From RH-AL1 sp964244495 (GTDB lineage Bacteria > Pseudomonadota > Alphaproteobacteria > Rhizobiales > Beijerinckiaceae), in assembly GCA_964244495.1 (NCBI GenBank), contig CAXTIU010000006.1:124001-188000 (forward strand): a stretch of 64,000 nt of DNA. Direction: 5' to 3'. The position numbers and the translations under genes are program-made. Shown here in pieces: positions 43,224 through 53,000 of this stretch. The notes under the pieces are model-generated. The model was not told the DNA's origin and did no database searches. It saw nothing but the letters and a program-made list of their open reading frames with translations. How positions within the stretch are numbered: the first letter of the stretch is position 1; each line of letters starts with the position of its first letter.

Positions 43224-44606
43224 ATGCCGGGACGAATGGGACGACGCCTCGGCGCGGCCGTGCTCGCCCTGCTGCCGTCGCTGGCGGGACAGGCCGCGGG
43301 CGAAACGCCGCAACAGCCCGCCGAGTCCTACCACCTGCGCGGCCTGCCCGAGGCGGATCGAGATCCGCCGGGGCGGATCCCTTCGCGAACCGTGGCGGCG
43401 CCCACCGACGCGACGGGCCAGACGCCCGCCATGCCGGACCGCGTCAAGCTGAAGGCCTCGCTCATCGAGGCGACGGCCAAGCTCGCCGCCACCGAAACGG
43501 CCATCGCCGACGCCCAGGCACGGCTCGACGCTTTGACGGCGAGCGAGGCGGCCAAGAAGGGGGTGCTGGAAGGCCGGCAGGCGGTGGTCGCGGAACTGCT
43601 GGCCGCCTTGCAGCGCATGGGCCGCAAACCGCCGCCGGCCCTGCTCGTCGACCCCGGCGACGCGCTGAAGGCGGTGCGAAGCTCCATGCTGCTGGGCGCC
43701 GTGCTGCCGGGCATGCGGGCGGATGTCGATCGGCTTCTGGGCGATCTGGCGGCGCTCGCCCGCGCGCGGGAGGACGTTCAGGCGGCCAAGCGGAAACTCG
43801 ACGCCGACCTCGCCGTGATCAGCGACGAGCGGGAACGGCTCGGAGCCCTCGTCGCGCTTCGCCAGAACGCGTCGGGGTCCACGCAGGCGGAGCGCGACGC
43901 CGAGCGCGACAAGGCCCGGCAGGTCGCCGAGCAGGCCGGATCGTTCAAGGACCTGCTAGGCCGGATGGAACGCGACAGCGCCCCCGTCGCCAAGGGGGCG
44001 GAGGCGGCACGCCGCGCCGACGCGCTGGCGGCCCCGGCGCCGGACGGCGCCGCTCCCGGAGACGCGCCGGGCGGCCTCGCGAGCTCGACGGGAGCGCCGG
44101 ACGGCGGAACGGACCCGAAAGCGATGCCGTTCAAGGACCCCGCCCGGCTCGCTCCCGCAATCGCCTTCGCCGCCACCAAAGGGCTGCTGCCGGTGCCGGT
44201 CAGCGGCACCTTGCTGCGCCGGTTCGGCGAGGACGACGGGCTCGGTGGCACGGAGAAGGGCGCCTTGTTCGCGACGCTGCCGAGCGCCGTGGTGGCGTCC
44301 CCGGCGGACGGCTGGATCGCCTACGCCGGCCCCTATCGAAGCTACGGCCAGCTGCTGATCCTCAACACGGGCGCCGGCTACTATATAGTCCTTGCCGGTA
44401 TGGAGCGGATCAACGTAGATTTGGGCCAGTTCGTTCTGGCCGGCGAACCGATCGCCATCATGGGTGACGGGTCGAGGAAAACTGCCGCCGCCATCGCCCT
44501 TGGTGCCGCGCAGCCCGTCCTTTACGTGGAATTCCGAAAAGACGGGGCGACCATCGATCCGGGCCCATGGTGGGCGAAGCCGGAGCTTCAAAAGGTTCGC
44601 GGATGA
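43224..44606 (+). CDS. EnvC-like murein hydrolase activator (degenerate LytM)
   Basis: 460 residues from ATG 43224 (43236 possible). Signal peptide (RLGAAVLALLPSLAGQAAG), then a long coiled coil (residues ~75-245, e.g. ATAKLAATETAIADAQARLD), an Ala/Gly/Pro linker, and a C-terminal LytM/M23 domain (about 325-455) with VVASPADGWIAYAGPYRSYG and LLILNTGAGYYIVLAGMERI. The zinc ligands are lost: the first HxxxD site reads GGTEKGALFA and the HxH site reads LYVEFRK, as in EnvC, so it should activate an amidase at division rather than cut itself. Overlaps ctpA (ATGA). Confidence 0.88.
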   Translation: MPGRMGRRLGAAVLALLPSLAGQAAGETPQQPAESYHLRGLPEADRDPPGRIPSRTVAAPTDATGQTPAMPDRVKLKASLIEATAKLAATETAIADAQARLDALTASEAAKKGVLEGRQAVVAELLAALQRMGRKPPPALLVDPGDALKAVRSSMLLGAVLPGMRADVDRLLGDLAALARAREDVQAAKRKLDADLAVISDERERLGALVALRQNASGSTQAERDAERDKARQVAEQAGSFKDLLGRMERDSAPVAKGAEAARRADALAAPAPDGAAPGDAPGGLASSTGAPDGGTDPKAMPFKDPARLAPAIAFAATKGLLPVPVSGTLLRRFGEDDGLGGTEKGALFATLPSAVVASPADGWIAYAGPYRSYGQLLILNTGAGYYIVLAGMERINVDLGQFVLAGEPIAIMGDGSRKTAAAIALGAAQPVLYVEFRKDGATIDPGPWWAKPELQKVRG

Positions 44607-46033
44607 TGCGCAAAGTTTCGCTCGTGTTGCTGGGTGCGGCCCTGGGAGCGTCTTCCGTCACCCTGGGGACGCAGACCCACCTGCTCACCGGCGCAAAGGC
44701 GGCCGCTTCCGACACCTACCGCAGCCTCAACCTGTTCGGCGATGTCTTCGAGAAGATCCGCACGGATTACGTCGAGAAACCGGAGGACCAGAAGCTCGTC
44801 GAGGCGGCGATCAACGGCATGCTGACCTCGCTCGACCCGCATTCCTCCTACATGGACGCCAAGAGCTTCCGCGACATGCAGGTGCAGACGCGCGGCGAGT
44901 TCGGTGGCCTCGGGATCGAGGTCACGCAGGACGACGGCATCCTGAAGGTCGTCACGCCCATCGACGACACGCCGGCCTCGAAAGCCGGGATCCTGTCGGG
45001 CGACCTGATCGGCGCGATCGACGGCGAGCAGGTGTCCGGCATGACCCTCAACCAGGCGGTCGACAAGATGCGCGGCGCCGTCAACACGCCCGTGACGCTG
45101 AAGATCCTGCGCGGAGCCAAGAAGGATCCGGTGGACGTGAAGCTGGTGCGCGCGGTGATCACCATCAAGTCGGTGCGCAACAAGATCGAGGACGGCGACA
45201 TCGGCTACATCCGCATCACGCAATTCAACGAGCAGACCTACGACGGCGTGAAGGAGGCGATTGACAAGTTCCAGAAGGATATCCCCAACGACAAGTTCAA
45301 GGGCTACATCCTCGACCTGCGCAACAACCCCGGCGGCCTGCTCGACCAGTCGATCGCCGTGTCGAACGCCTTCATCGACAAGGGCGAGATCGTCTCGACG
45401 CGCGGCCGCAACGCCGACGAGACCCAGCGCTATAACGCCCGGCCGGGCGACATCTCGCGCGGCAAGCCGCTGGTGGTGCTGGTCAACGGCGGCTCGGCGT
45501 CGGCCTCCGAGATCGTCGCCGGGGCGCTGCAGGACCACAAGCGCGGCACGATCATGGGCACGCGCTCCTTCGGCAAGGGATCGGTGCAGACGATCATCCC
45601 GCTCGGCCAGAGCAACGGGGCGATCCGGCTGACCACGGCGCGCTACTACACGCCCTCCGGCCGCTCGATCCAAGCCAAGGGCATCGAGCCGGACGTGATG
45701 ATCGTCGAGGACACCCCGGCCGACCTCAAGGGCAAGGACGAGACCAAGGGCGAAGCGTCGCTGAAGGGACACCTGCTCAACGGCGCGGAGGAGCACGGCT
45801 CGGGCGCCTACGTTTCGCCGGACCCGGCCAAGGACAACCAGCTGATCGCGGCAGAGGACCTGCTGCGCGGCATCAAGTACACGGCCAACGCGACGCCCAC
45901 CAATCCGATGCCGGCGGCACCGATGCCGGCGGGACCGCTTGCCACCACCGTCCAGCCCGGCGCGCCGGCGCCGGCGGCGCCGACCACCGGCGGTACGCCG
46001 AGCGAGCCGCCGCCGGCCAAGCTGACGAAGTGA
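44603..46033 (+). CDS. ctpA: Carboxy-terminal processing protease (S41)
   Basis: 476 residues from ATG 44603, overlapping the envC stop. Signal peptide or anchor (VSLVLLGAALGASSVTLG), then the N-terminal helix with SYMDAKSFRDMQVQTRGEFG, PDZ domain GLGIEVTQDDGILKVVTPID to KILRGAKKDPVDVKLVR, and the S41 core: YILDLRNNPGGLLDQSI, catalytic Ser in VNGGSASASEIVAGALQDHK and catalytic Lys in GTRSFGKGSVQTIIPL. The tail is Pro/Ala-rich (~45 residues). Periplasmic protease; the envC-ctpA pair is conserved in alphaproteobacteria and links division and envelope turnover. Confidence 0.96.
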   Translation: MMRKVSLVLLGAALGASSVTLGTQTHLLTGAKAAASDTYRSLNLFGDVFEKIRTDYVEKPEDQKLVEAAINGMLTSLDPHSSYMDAKSFRDMQVQTRGEFGGLGIEVTQDDGILKVVTPIDDTPASKAGILSGDLIGAIDGEQVSGMTLNQAVDKMRGAVNTPVTLKILRGAKKDPVDVKLVRAVITIKSVRNKIEDGDIGYIRITQFNEQTYDGVKEAIDKFQKDIPNDKFKGYILDLRNNPGGLLDQSIAVSNAFIDKGEIVSTRGRNADETQRYNARPGDISRGKPLVVLVNGGSASASEIVAGALQDHKRGTIMGTRSFGKGSVQTIIPLGQSNGAIRLTTARYYTPSGRSIQAKGIEPDVMIVEDTPADLKGKDETKGEASLKGHLLNGAEEHGSGAYVSPDPAKDNQLIAAEDLLRGIKYTANATPTNPMPAAPMPAGPLATTVQPGAPAPAAPTTGGTPSEPPPAKLTK

Positions 46034-46251
46034 CGCGCGGCGCGACGCCGGTTCAGCCGCGACCGGGGCGGCGCCACCGCCGACCTGGGTCCGAGGGATC
46101 GCCTCCGAAGTGAGCGCCGTCGGGGCAATGGCGCCCGAAGTGGTCGCGTGGCCCATCGGGGATGGTCGTCGCGATCTTCCCGACCGCGCGCTACAAGGGC
46201 GGTCGAGGCCATGACGAATCGCTGTCGCGCCGCCGCACGGAGACCGGTCCG

Positions 46252-47400
46252 ATGGATCTGAATGCGCCACTCGGCACGACGCCGACGCCCCGCCGCAAGC
46301 GACGCGCCGGCTCACGGCTGGCCCTCGGACTGGGCGCGGCGGCGGTCGCAACGGGTGGGATCGCTTACGGGTTGCTCACCGCGAACCCGCGCGGCGGCGA
46401 GCCAACCGCGGTCGCGACCATCGTCAGGCCGCAGCCGAAACCCGTCGCCGCCCCCGATCCGATGCCCACCGGATCGGTCGCCCCCCATCCGCCGGAACGT
46501 CCGGCTTTTGTCGGCCCCGAGGCGGGGTCGGATACGGCCACGGTGGAAGGCGGGGTGAAGGTGTTTCGCGGCGCTCGTCCGGACGGCGCGGCGCCGCAGC
46601 GGGACGCGGCGAACGGCGGCCCGCTCGTCATCGACGTTTCGAAAGCCCTCGACGGCGCCCGAAAGCCCACCACGACGGCCGCCCGCCCGACGCCGGCGAG
46701 ACCCCGCGTGGCGATCTTCGTCGGGGGCATGGGACTGAGCGCCGGCGCGACGCGCGAGGCCATCGACACGATGCCGGCGGCCGTGACCCTGGCCTTCGTC
46801 GCCACCGGCGAAGGTTCGCCCGCCGCGGTGGACGCGGCCCGGACCAAAGGCCACGAGGTGCTCCTGCAGCTGCCGATGGAGAGCGTCGCGGCGTCCGCCG
46901 AGGCCCGGCGCAGCCTCGGCCCGCACAGCCTCACGGCCACCGAGCCGGCCGCCGCGCTGAACGCGGACCTCGATTGGCTGCTGGGGCGCTTCAAGGGGTA
47001 CGACGGCGTGACCAACCTGCTCGGCGCGCCGGTGACGGAGGCACCGGCGGCGATGACCGGCGTGCTGAAGTCGGTCGCCGCCCGTGGCTTGTTCTACGTC
47101 GACGACGGCACCTCGCGGCGCTCCCTCGCAACGGCGCTCGCCCCGGGGATCGGCGTGCCGGCGGCGCGCGCCGACATCGTGCTCGACGCGACCGCCGATC
47201 CGGCGGTCGTGCAAGCCAACCTCGACGCGCTCGTCGCGCTCGCGCGGCGCAAGGGCGCGGCGATCGGCATGGCGAGCGGCCTGCCCGACCACCTCGCCGC
47301 CATCGCCCGCTACGCCGGCGGCCTCGGCCAGCAGGGCGTCGAGCTGGTGCCGGTCGGCGCGATCGCGCGAGGCACCAGCGACGTGACGGCGGCCCGATGA
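46252..47400 (+). CDS. Divergent polysaccharide deacetylase (YibQ-like)
   Basis: 382 residues from ATG 46252. One N-terminal anchor (LALGLGAAAVATGGIAYGLL), a long Pro/Ala/Thr-rich linker to about residue 145, then the divergent polysaccharide deacetylase domain (DUF610/YibQ): RVAIFVGGMGLSAGATREAI, TLAFVATGEG, HEVLLQLPMESV, NLLGAPVTEAPAAMTGVLKS and GLFYVDDGTSRRS. The first strand reads VGGMG where relatives have a catalytic-looking DDxG, so activity is doubtful. Periplasmic, attached to the inner membrane. It follows ctpA and overlaps rppH by four bases. Confidence 0.88.
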   Translation: MDLNAPLGTTPTPRRKRRAGSRLALGLGAAAVATGGIAYGLLTANPRGGEPTAVATIVRPQPKPVAAPDPMPTGSVAPHPPERPAFVGPEAGSDTATVEGGVKVFRGARPDGAAPQRDAANGGPLVIDVSKALDGARKPTTTAARPTPARPRVAIFVGGMGLSAGATREAIDTMPAAVTLAFVATGEGSPAAVDAARTKGHEVLLQLPMESVAASAEARRSLGPHSLTATEPAAALNADLDWLLGRFKGYDGVTNLLGAPVTEAPAAMTGVLKSVAARGLFYVDDGTSRRSLATALAPGIGVPAARADIVLDATADPAVVQANLDALVALARRKGAAIGMASGLPDHLAAIARYAGGLGQQGVELVPVGAIARGTSDVTAAR

Positions 47401-47912
47401 CCGAGCATCCCCGCGACTTCGGCAACTACAGGCCCGGCGTCGGCATCATGCTGCTGAACGCCGACGGCTACGTCTTCATCGGCCGCCGCCGCCCGAAGCG
47501 GGGAACGGACGCGGCCGGCAACGCCCACCTGTGGCAGATGCCGCAAGGCGGCATCGATCCCGGCGAGGCCCCGCTCGACGCCGCGCTCCGCGAACTGGCG
47601 GAGGAAACCAACGTCACCTCCGTCACCGTGCTCGCCGAGGCGCCGAGCTGGTACAGCTACGACCTGCCCTACGACGCCTCCAAGAAGGCGTGGCGCGGCC
47701 GCTACCACGGCCAGCGCCAGAAATGGTTCGCCCTGCGGTTCACCGGCGCCGACAGCGAGATCAACGTCGTCGCGCCGTCCGGCGGCTTCAAGCCGGAGTT
47801 CGACGGATGGCGCTGGGCGCGCATGGACACGTTGCCCGATCTCATCATCCCCTTCAAGCGGCCGGTGTACGAGCGGGTCGTGGAGACGTTCGCGCGCTTC
47901 GCCGGCGCTTGA
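47397..47912 (+). CDS. rppH: RNA pyrophosphohydrolase (Nudix)
   Basis: 171 residues from ATG 47397, overlapping the deacetylase stop (ATGA). It starts with PRDFGNYRPGVGIMLLNADG and has LWQMPQGGIDPGEAPLDAAL followed by RELAEETNV, a full Nudix box with the metal-binding Glu residues. Later blocks SWYSYDLPYDASKKAWRGRY, GQRQKWFALRF and IPFKRPVYERVVETF are those of RppH. It removes pyrophosphate from the 5' end of triphosphorylated mRNA and starts decay. Confidence 0.95.
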   Translation: MTEHPRDFGNYRPGVGIMLLNADGYVFIGRRRPKRGTDAAGNAHLWQMPQGGIDPGEAPLDAALRELAEETNVTSVTVLAEAPSWYSYDLPYDASKKAWRGRYHGQRQKWFALRFTGADSEINVVAPSGGFKPEFDGWRWARMDTLPDLIIPFKRPVYERVVETFARFAGA

Positions 47913-47929
47913 GGAGCGGGCTTGCTTCG

Positions 47930-48592
47930 TCACCGGGCTGGATCGGGCTTCGCCTCAAGGCCCGCCAGCAGCGCGTCGACGGCGGGCAGGATGTTGGCGA
48001 CGATGGTGTCGACGCCTCGGGCGTTGGGGTGCAGCCCGTCCGGCAGGTGCTGGCCGCTGTCGCCCATGATGCCCTGGAGGAAGAAGGGGTAGAGCGGCAC
48101 GCCGTAGCGCTTGGCGAGCGTGGGATAGATGGCATCGAAGGCGGTGCCGTAAGCCCGGCCGAGGCTGGGCGCCGCCCTCATGCCGGCGAGCAGCACGGGG
48201 ACGTGCTTCGATTGGAGGCTGGCGAGCATCTTGGCGAGGTTGTCGGCGGGGATCCGCGGGTCGAGGCCCCGCAGCATGTCGTTGGCGCCGAGTTCGAGGA
48301 TCACGGCGTCGGCGTCGCCGCCCAGCGTCCAGTCGAGCCGCGCGAGGCCATCCGTGGTGGTGTCGCCGGACACGCCGGCGTTGACCACGGTGACGTCGCG
48401 GCCCCGCGCCCGGAGCGCCGCCTGGAGGCGGGGCGCGAAACCCGCCGCGTCCGGCAGCTGGTAGCCGGCCATCAGGCTGTCGCCGAAGGCGACGAGGCGA
48501 ACCGGCTTGGCGAGCGCGGGCGAGGCGCCTAAGAGGATCAGGCTCGCGAGCGGCGGCATGAGCCAGCACGATCGGAGCAGGCCCGATGGCAT
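47930..48592 (-). CDS. GDSL esterase / arylesterase (TesA-like)
   Basis: 220 residues from ATG 48592. Signal peptide (LMPPLASLILLGASPALA), then an SGNH hydrolase: block I LVAFGDSLMAGYQLP with the catalytic Ser, block II GVSGDTTTDGLARLDW, block III ILELGANDMLRGLD, and DGLHPNARGVD with the catalytic Asp and His. Full-length periplasmic lysophospholipase/thioesterase I-type enzyme. It is divergent from an ABC ATPase, as tesA is from ybbA in E. coli. Confidence 0.92.
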   Translation of the reverse strand: MPSGLLRSCWLMPPLASLILLGASPALAKPVRLVAFGDSLMAGYQLPDAAGFAPRLQAALRARGRDVTVVNAGVSGDTTTDGLARLDWTLGGDADAVILELGANDMLRGLDPRIPADNLAKMLASLQSKHVPVLLAGMRAAPSLGRAYGTAFDAIYPTLAKRYGVPLYPFFLQGIMGDSGQHLPDGLHPNARGVDTIVANILPAVDALLAGLEAKPDPAR

Positions 48593-48692
48593 GCGGCGCC
48601 GGCTTCCTCCATATGGGAGCCTGGCGCCGCGCGGCGGCGCGCCGGCGGCGCGCGCGGACGGGGCGGGACGGCGCGGGAACGTGAAGAAGATC

Positions 48693-49394
48693 ATGGCATC
48701 ACCGGCGATCGAGTTGAACAGCGTCGACCTGAGCCTGGGGCGCGGCGCGGCGCGCGTCCACATCCTGCAAGGCATAACGCTCGAAATAGCAAGCGGCGAG
48801 ACCGTCGGCCTGACCGGACCCTCGGGGTCGGGCAAGTCGACCCTGCTGATGGCGATGGCCGGGCTGGAGCGCCCCGATTCCGGCACGATCCGCGTCGAGG
48901 GGCAGGACATCGGGACGCTCGGCGAGGACGCGCTCGCCAGGTTCCGGGGCCAGCGCATCGGCATCGTGTTCCAGTCCTTCCACCTGATCCCCACCATGAC
49001 CGCGCTCGAGAACGTGGCGGTGCCCCTCGAACTCGCCGGCCACCGCGACGCCTTCCCGCGCGCGAGGGCGGAGCTCGACGCGGTTGGGCTGGCGGCGCGC
49101 GCCGGCCATTACCCGGCGCAACTGTCGGGCGGCGAGCAGCAGCGGGTGGCGCTCGCCCGCGCCATCGCGCCGCGCCCGGCGATCCTGGTCGCCGACGAGC
49201 CGACCGGCAACCTCGACGAGGCGACGGGGGCCGACATCGTGGAGCTGATGTTCGCGCTGCGGCGCGAACGGGGCGCGACGCTCGTCCTCGTCACCCACGA
49301 CCTGACGCTGGCGGCGCGCTGCGACCGGACGGTCCGCCTGCGCTCGGGGCGGGTCGAGGGCGTCGCCGCGCCACGGGCGACAGCCGCGGCCTAG
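48693..49394 (+). CDS. ABC transporter ATP-binding protein, LolD/YbbA type
   Basis: 233 residues from ATG 48693 (GTG 48681, with GGGAA upstream, is an alternative). Complete ATPase: Walker A GLTGPSGSGKSTLLMAM, Q-loop region GIVFQSFHLIPTMTALENVA, signature AQLSGGEQQRVALARAIAPR, Walker B ILVADEPTGNLDEATG, H-switch LVLVTHDLTLAA. Strongest pattern is YbbA, MacB or LolD, which work with FtsX-like permeases. It is divergent from tesA as in E. coli ybbA. The large permease that normally follows is absent: the next gene is yggT after 168 bases. Confidence 0.9.
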   Translation: MASPAIELNSVDLSLGRGAARVHILQGITLEIASGETVGLTGPSGSGKSTLLMAMAGLERPDSGTIRVEGQDIGTLGEDALARFRGQRIGIVFQSFHLIPTMTALENVAVPLELAGHRDAFPRARAELDAVGLAARAGHYPAQLSGGEQQRVALARAIAPRPAILVADEPTGNLDEATGADIVELMFALRRERGATLVLVTHDLTLAARCDRTVRLRSGRVEGVAAPRATAAA

Positions 49395-49562
49395 GAGCAT
49401 GGGCGCGCGCGCCCGCCGGCCGCCTCGACCCTCGCGAAAACCAAGCCGCCCACGTCGAGCCGGCGCGCCGGCGCTTGCTGCCCCGCTGTCCGGGCTTTAA
49501 GGGTCGCGAGCAGTCACCCCGGCCTCGGCCACATCGATCCGGCCTCGGCCGTTGGAGCTTCC

Positions 49563-49853
49563 ATGCGTGCCGTCCTCGACGTGATCCTCCTGGTCCTGCA
49601 GATGTACACCTACGTCATCATCGTCGTGGCCATCATGTCGTGGCTCATCGCCTTCAACGTCATCAACGTCTACAACAACGTCGTTCGCACCATCTGGGAC
49701 GCCCTCAACGCCGTCACGGAACCGGCGCTGCGGCCAATCCGCCGGATGCTGCCGAACTTCAGCGGCCTGGACCTGTCGCCCCTCGTTCTCCTTCTCCTGA
49801 TCTTCCTGGTCCAGGACATCATCGCCAAGTACATCTACCCCAACGTCTTCTGA
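49563..49853 (+). CDS. YggT family membrane protein
   Basis: 96 residues from ATG 49563. Two membrane segments, VILLVLQMYTYVIIVVAIMS and LSPLVLLLLIFLVQDIIAKY, separated by the family loop VIRTIWDALNAVTEPALRPI (here VVRTIW) and RRMLPNFSGLD. YggT proteins are implicated in osmotic stress and cytoplasmic membrane assembly or division; biochemical role unknown. Complete single-unit member. Confidence 0.93.
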   Translation: MRAVLDVILLVLQMYTYVIIVVAIMSWLIAFNVINVYNNVVRTIWDALNAVTEPALRPIRRMLPNFSGLDLSPLVLLLLIFLVQDIIAKYIYPNVF

Positions 49854-50046
49854 CCGGCGCGAGCTGGACCGGCCAGCCGAACGTGTCGGATAGCACCTTC
49901 CTCACCGCGGGCTGGTTCGGCGTCGATCGGCTGTGCGCCGTTCGCGTCTGTCACGATGTCTTGAGCAGCCTTGCATGGGTCGCTCGTCTAGTGTGCAATG
50001 CGAGGGACCGTCGCGGCCCGCTTCCCCGACATGATCAGGACTTCGA

Positions 50047-53000
50047 ATGGGACTGGTTCTCTATGCCCTGAAGTATCGCGTGTCCTTCTTCGTGCTCGGC
50101 GTGCTGATGATGCTCGGCGGCGTCGGCTCCGCCCTGGTGACGATCAAGGACGTGCTGCCGGTCGTCAACATCCCGGTCGTGGTGATCGTGTGGACCTACA
50201 CCGGCCTCGACGCGACCGACATGGCGAGCCGCATCACCACCTACAGCGAGTTCGGCCTCACCAACAACGTCAACAACATCAGCAGGCTCGAGAGCCAGAC
50301 GCTGCAGGGCACGACGGTCGAGAGGGTGTACTTCGACCCGTCCGTCTCGATCGACCTGGCGATCGCCCAGGTCGTGTCGTCCGTCAACTCGATCCGCGCC
50401 GTGCTTCCGCCGGGCATCCAGCCGCCGATCGTGGTCCGGTTCTCGGCCTCCTCGCAGCCGGTGATCCAGCTCGCCCTCACCTCCGCCACGCAGAGCGGCG
50501 CGGCGATGTACGACTACGCGCAATACCGTATCCGCCAGACCCTGATCACGGCGCCCGGCGCGACCCTGCCCTCGCCCTACGGCGGCTCCCCGCGCCAGAT
50601 CCAGGTCGACCTCGACCTCCACGCGCTGCAGGCCAACGGGTTGACGCCGCTCGACGTCATCAACGCGGTCTCGAACCAGAACGTGATCGTCCCGTCGGGC
50701 CTCGCGAAGTTCGGCAACTACCAGTACCCGATCCGCCTGAACGCGGCACCGAGCGCCCTGTCCGATCTCAACCGCATCCCGATCAGGGTCGTGAACGGCA
50801 TCCCGATCCAGGTGCGGGACGTGGCCTACGTGCGCGACGGGTCGCCGCCCCAGCTGAATTCCGTGCGGGCCAACGGCCAGAACGCCGTCCTGGAAACGAT
50901 CCTGAAGAACGGGCCGGCCTCGACGCTGACGGTGGTGAACTCCGTCAAGGCGGCGCTGCCGGGCATCCGCGCGGCGGCGCCCAAGGGCATCGAGATCAAG
51001 GCGCTGTTCGACCAGTCGGTGTTCGTGTCCAACGCCATCGAGGACGTCATCCGCGAGGCGCTGACCGCCGCCGGGCTGACCGGCCTCACCATCTTCATCT
51101 TCCTCGGCTCGTGGCGCTCGACGCTCGTCGTGCTGGTGTCGATCCCGCTCTCGATCCTCACGTCGCTGTCGATCCTGTCGCTGATCGGCGAGACGATCAA
51201 CGTCATGACGCTCGGCGGCCTGGCGCTCGCCGTCGGCATCCTCGTCGACGACGCCACCGTCGCGGTCGAGAACACGTATCGCCTGATGGAGGAAGGCCAG
51301 GGCTTCCGGCAGTCCGTCGTCGAGGGCGCGGCCGGCATCGCCAAGCCCGCCCTCATCTCGACGCTGGCGATCTGCGCCGCCTTCGTCAGCGTGCTGTTCC
51401 TCACCGACACGCCCAAGTACCTGTTCACGCCGCAGGCGCTCGCCGTCGTGTTCGCGATGCTGACCTCCTACGTGCTGTCGCGAACCATCGTGCCGATCAT
51501 GATCGACATCCTGGTCGAGACCGAGTTCTACAAGCGCTTCGGTCCGGAGGGTACGCACGGGCATGGGTCGCACGGGCATGGGTCGCACGGGGATGGGTCG
51601 GACGGTGACGGGTCGCACGAGCAAGCCGCGAACAGGGACGCCGACGATCCGCCCGCCTCGACGAAGGTTGCCCCGCGCAAGAAGGGCTGGCTGGATCGCT
51701 TCCACGACGGCTTCAACCGTCGCTTCGCGACGTTCCAGCTCGGCTACCTCGGCCTGATCCACGCCACGATCCGCCACAAGGTCGTGACGCTGCTGGTGGT
51801 CGGCTGCGTCTTCGTGCTGAGCGGCGTCCTGTTCACCTTCGTCGGGCAGGATTATTTCCCGCAGATCGACGCCGGCGAGATGACCCTGCACGTCCGCGCG
51901 CCGTCCGGCATGCGGCTCGAATCCACCAACCAGCGGTTCGCGGAGATCGAGAAGGTCGTCAACCGGACCATTCCCGACAAGATCGACCTGATCCTCGACA
52001 ACGTCGGCCTACCCTCCTCCAACTACAACTTCGCTTTCGGCGACGGGTCTTTCGTCGGCTACAACGACGGCGAGATGCTGATCCAGCTGAAGGACGTGCC
52101 GCACGAGCCGACCGCCGTGTACCAGAAGATGCTGCGCAAGAACCTGCGCGCCGCCTTCCCCGACATGACCTTCTATTTCCAGCCGTCCGACATCGTCACC
52201 CAGATCCTGGACTTCGGCACGCTCACGTCGGTGGACATCCAGGTGACGGGACGCCACCAGGCCGAGGATCTCGCGGCGGCCAAGGCCATCGTCGGCAAGT
52301 TGCGGCTCGTGAAGGGCGCGGTCGACGTGCACGTCCAGCAGATCACCGACGCGCCCGAGTTCTTCGGCAACGTCGATCGCGACATGGCGAGCGAGATCGG
52401 CGTCAGCACGCAGCAGATCGCCAGCTCGCTCAACGTGTCGCTGTCCGGCAGCTTCCAGGTCACCCCGAACTTCTGGGCGGACCCGAAGACCGGCATCCCC
52501 TATCCGCTCTGGGTGCAGACGCCCGAGTACCGCACCGACAGCCTCGAGGACGTGAAGACCACGCCGATCTTCGTTTCGGCCGGGACCACGTCGGCCGACG
52601 GTTCGGCCGGACCGGGCGTGCTGACCCTGCTGAGTTCGGTCACCGACCTGCACCGGCAGGCCGAGCAGACGGTGGTCAACCACCTGAACGCGCAGCCGGT
52701 CTACGACGTGTTCGCCAACGTGCAGGATCGCGACCTCGGATCGGTGAACAGGGACATCCGGACGATCATGGCGTCCGTGCAGAAGACGCTGCCAGTGCCC
52801 GACACCATCGTCGTGCGCGGCCAGATCGCGCAGATGCAGAGCGCCTTCCTCAACATCGGCATCGGCCTGATGATCTCCGTCGTCGCGGTGTACCTGCTGA
52901 TGGTGATCAACTATCAGAGCTGGGGCGATCCCTTCGTGGTGCTCTGCGCCCTGCCGCTAGCCTTCTGCGGCATCGTGATGAGCCTGTTCATCACGCAGAC

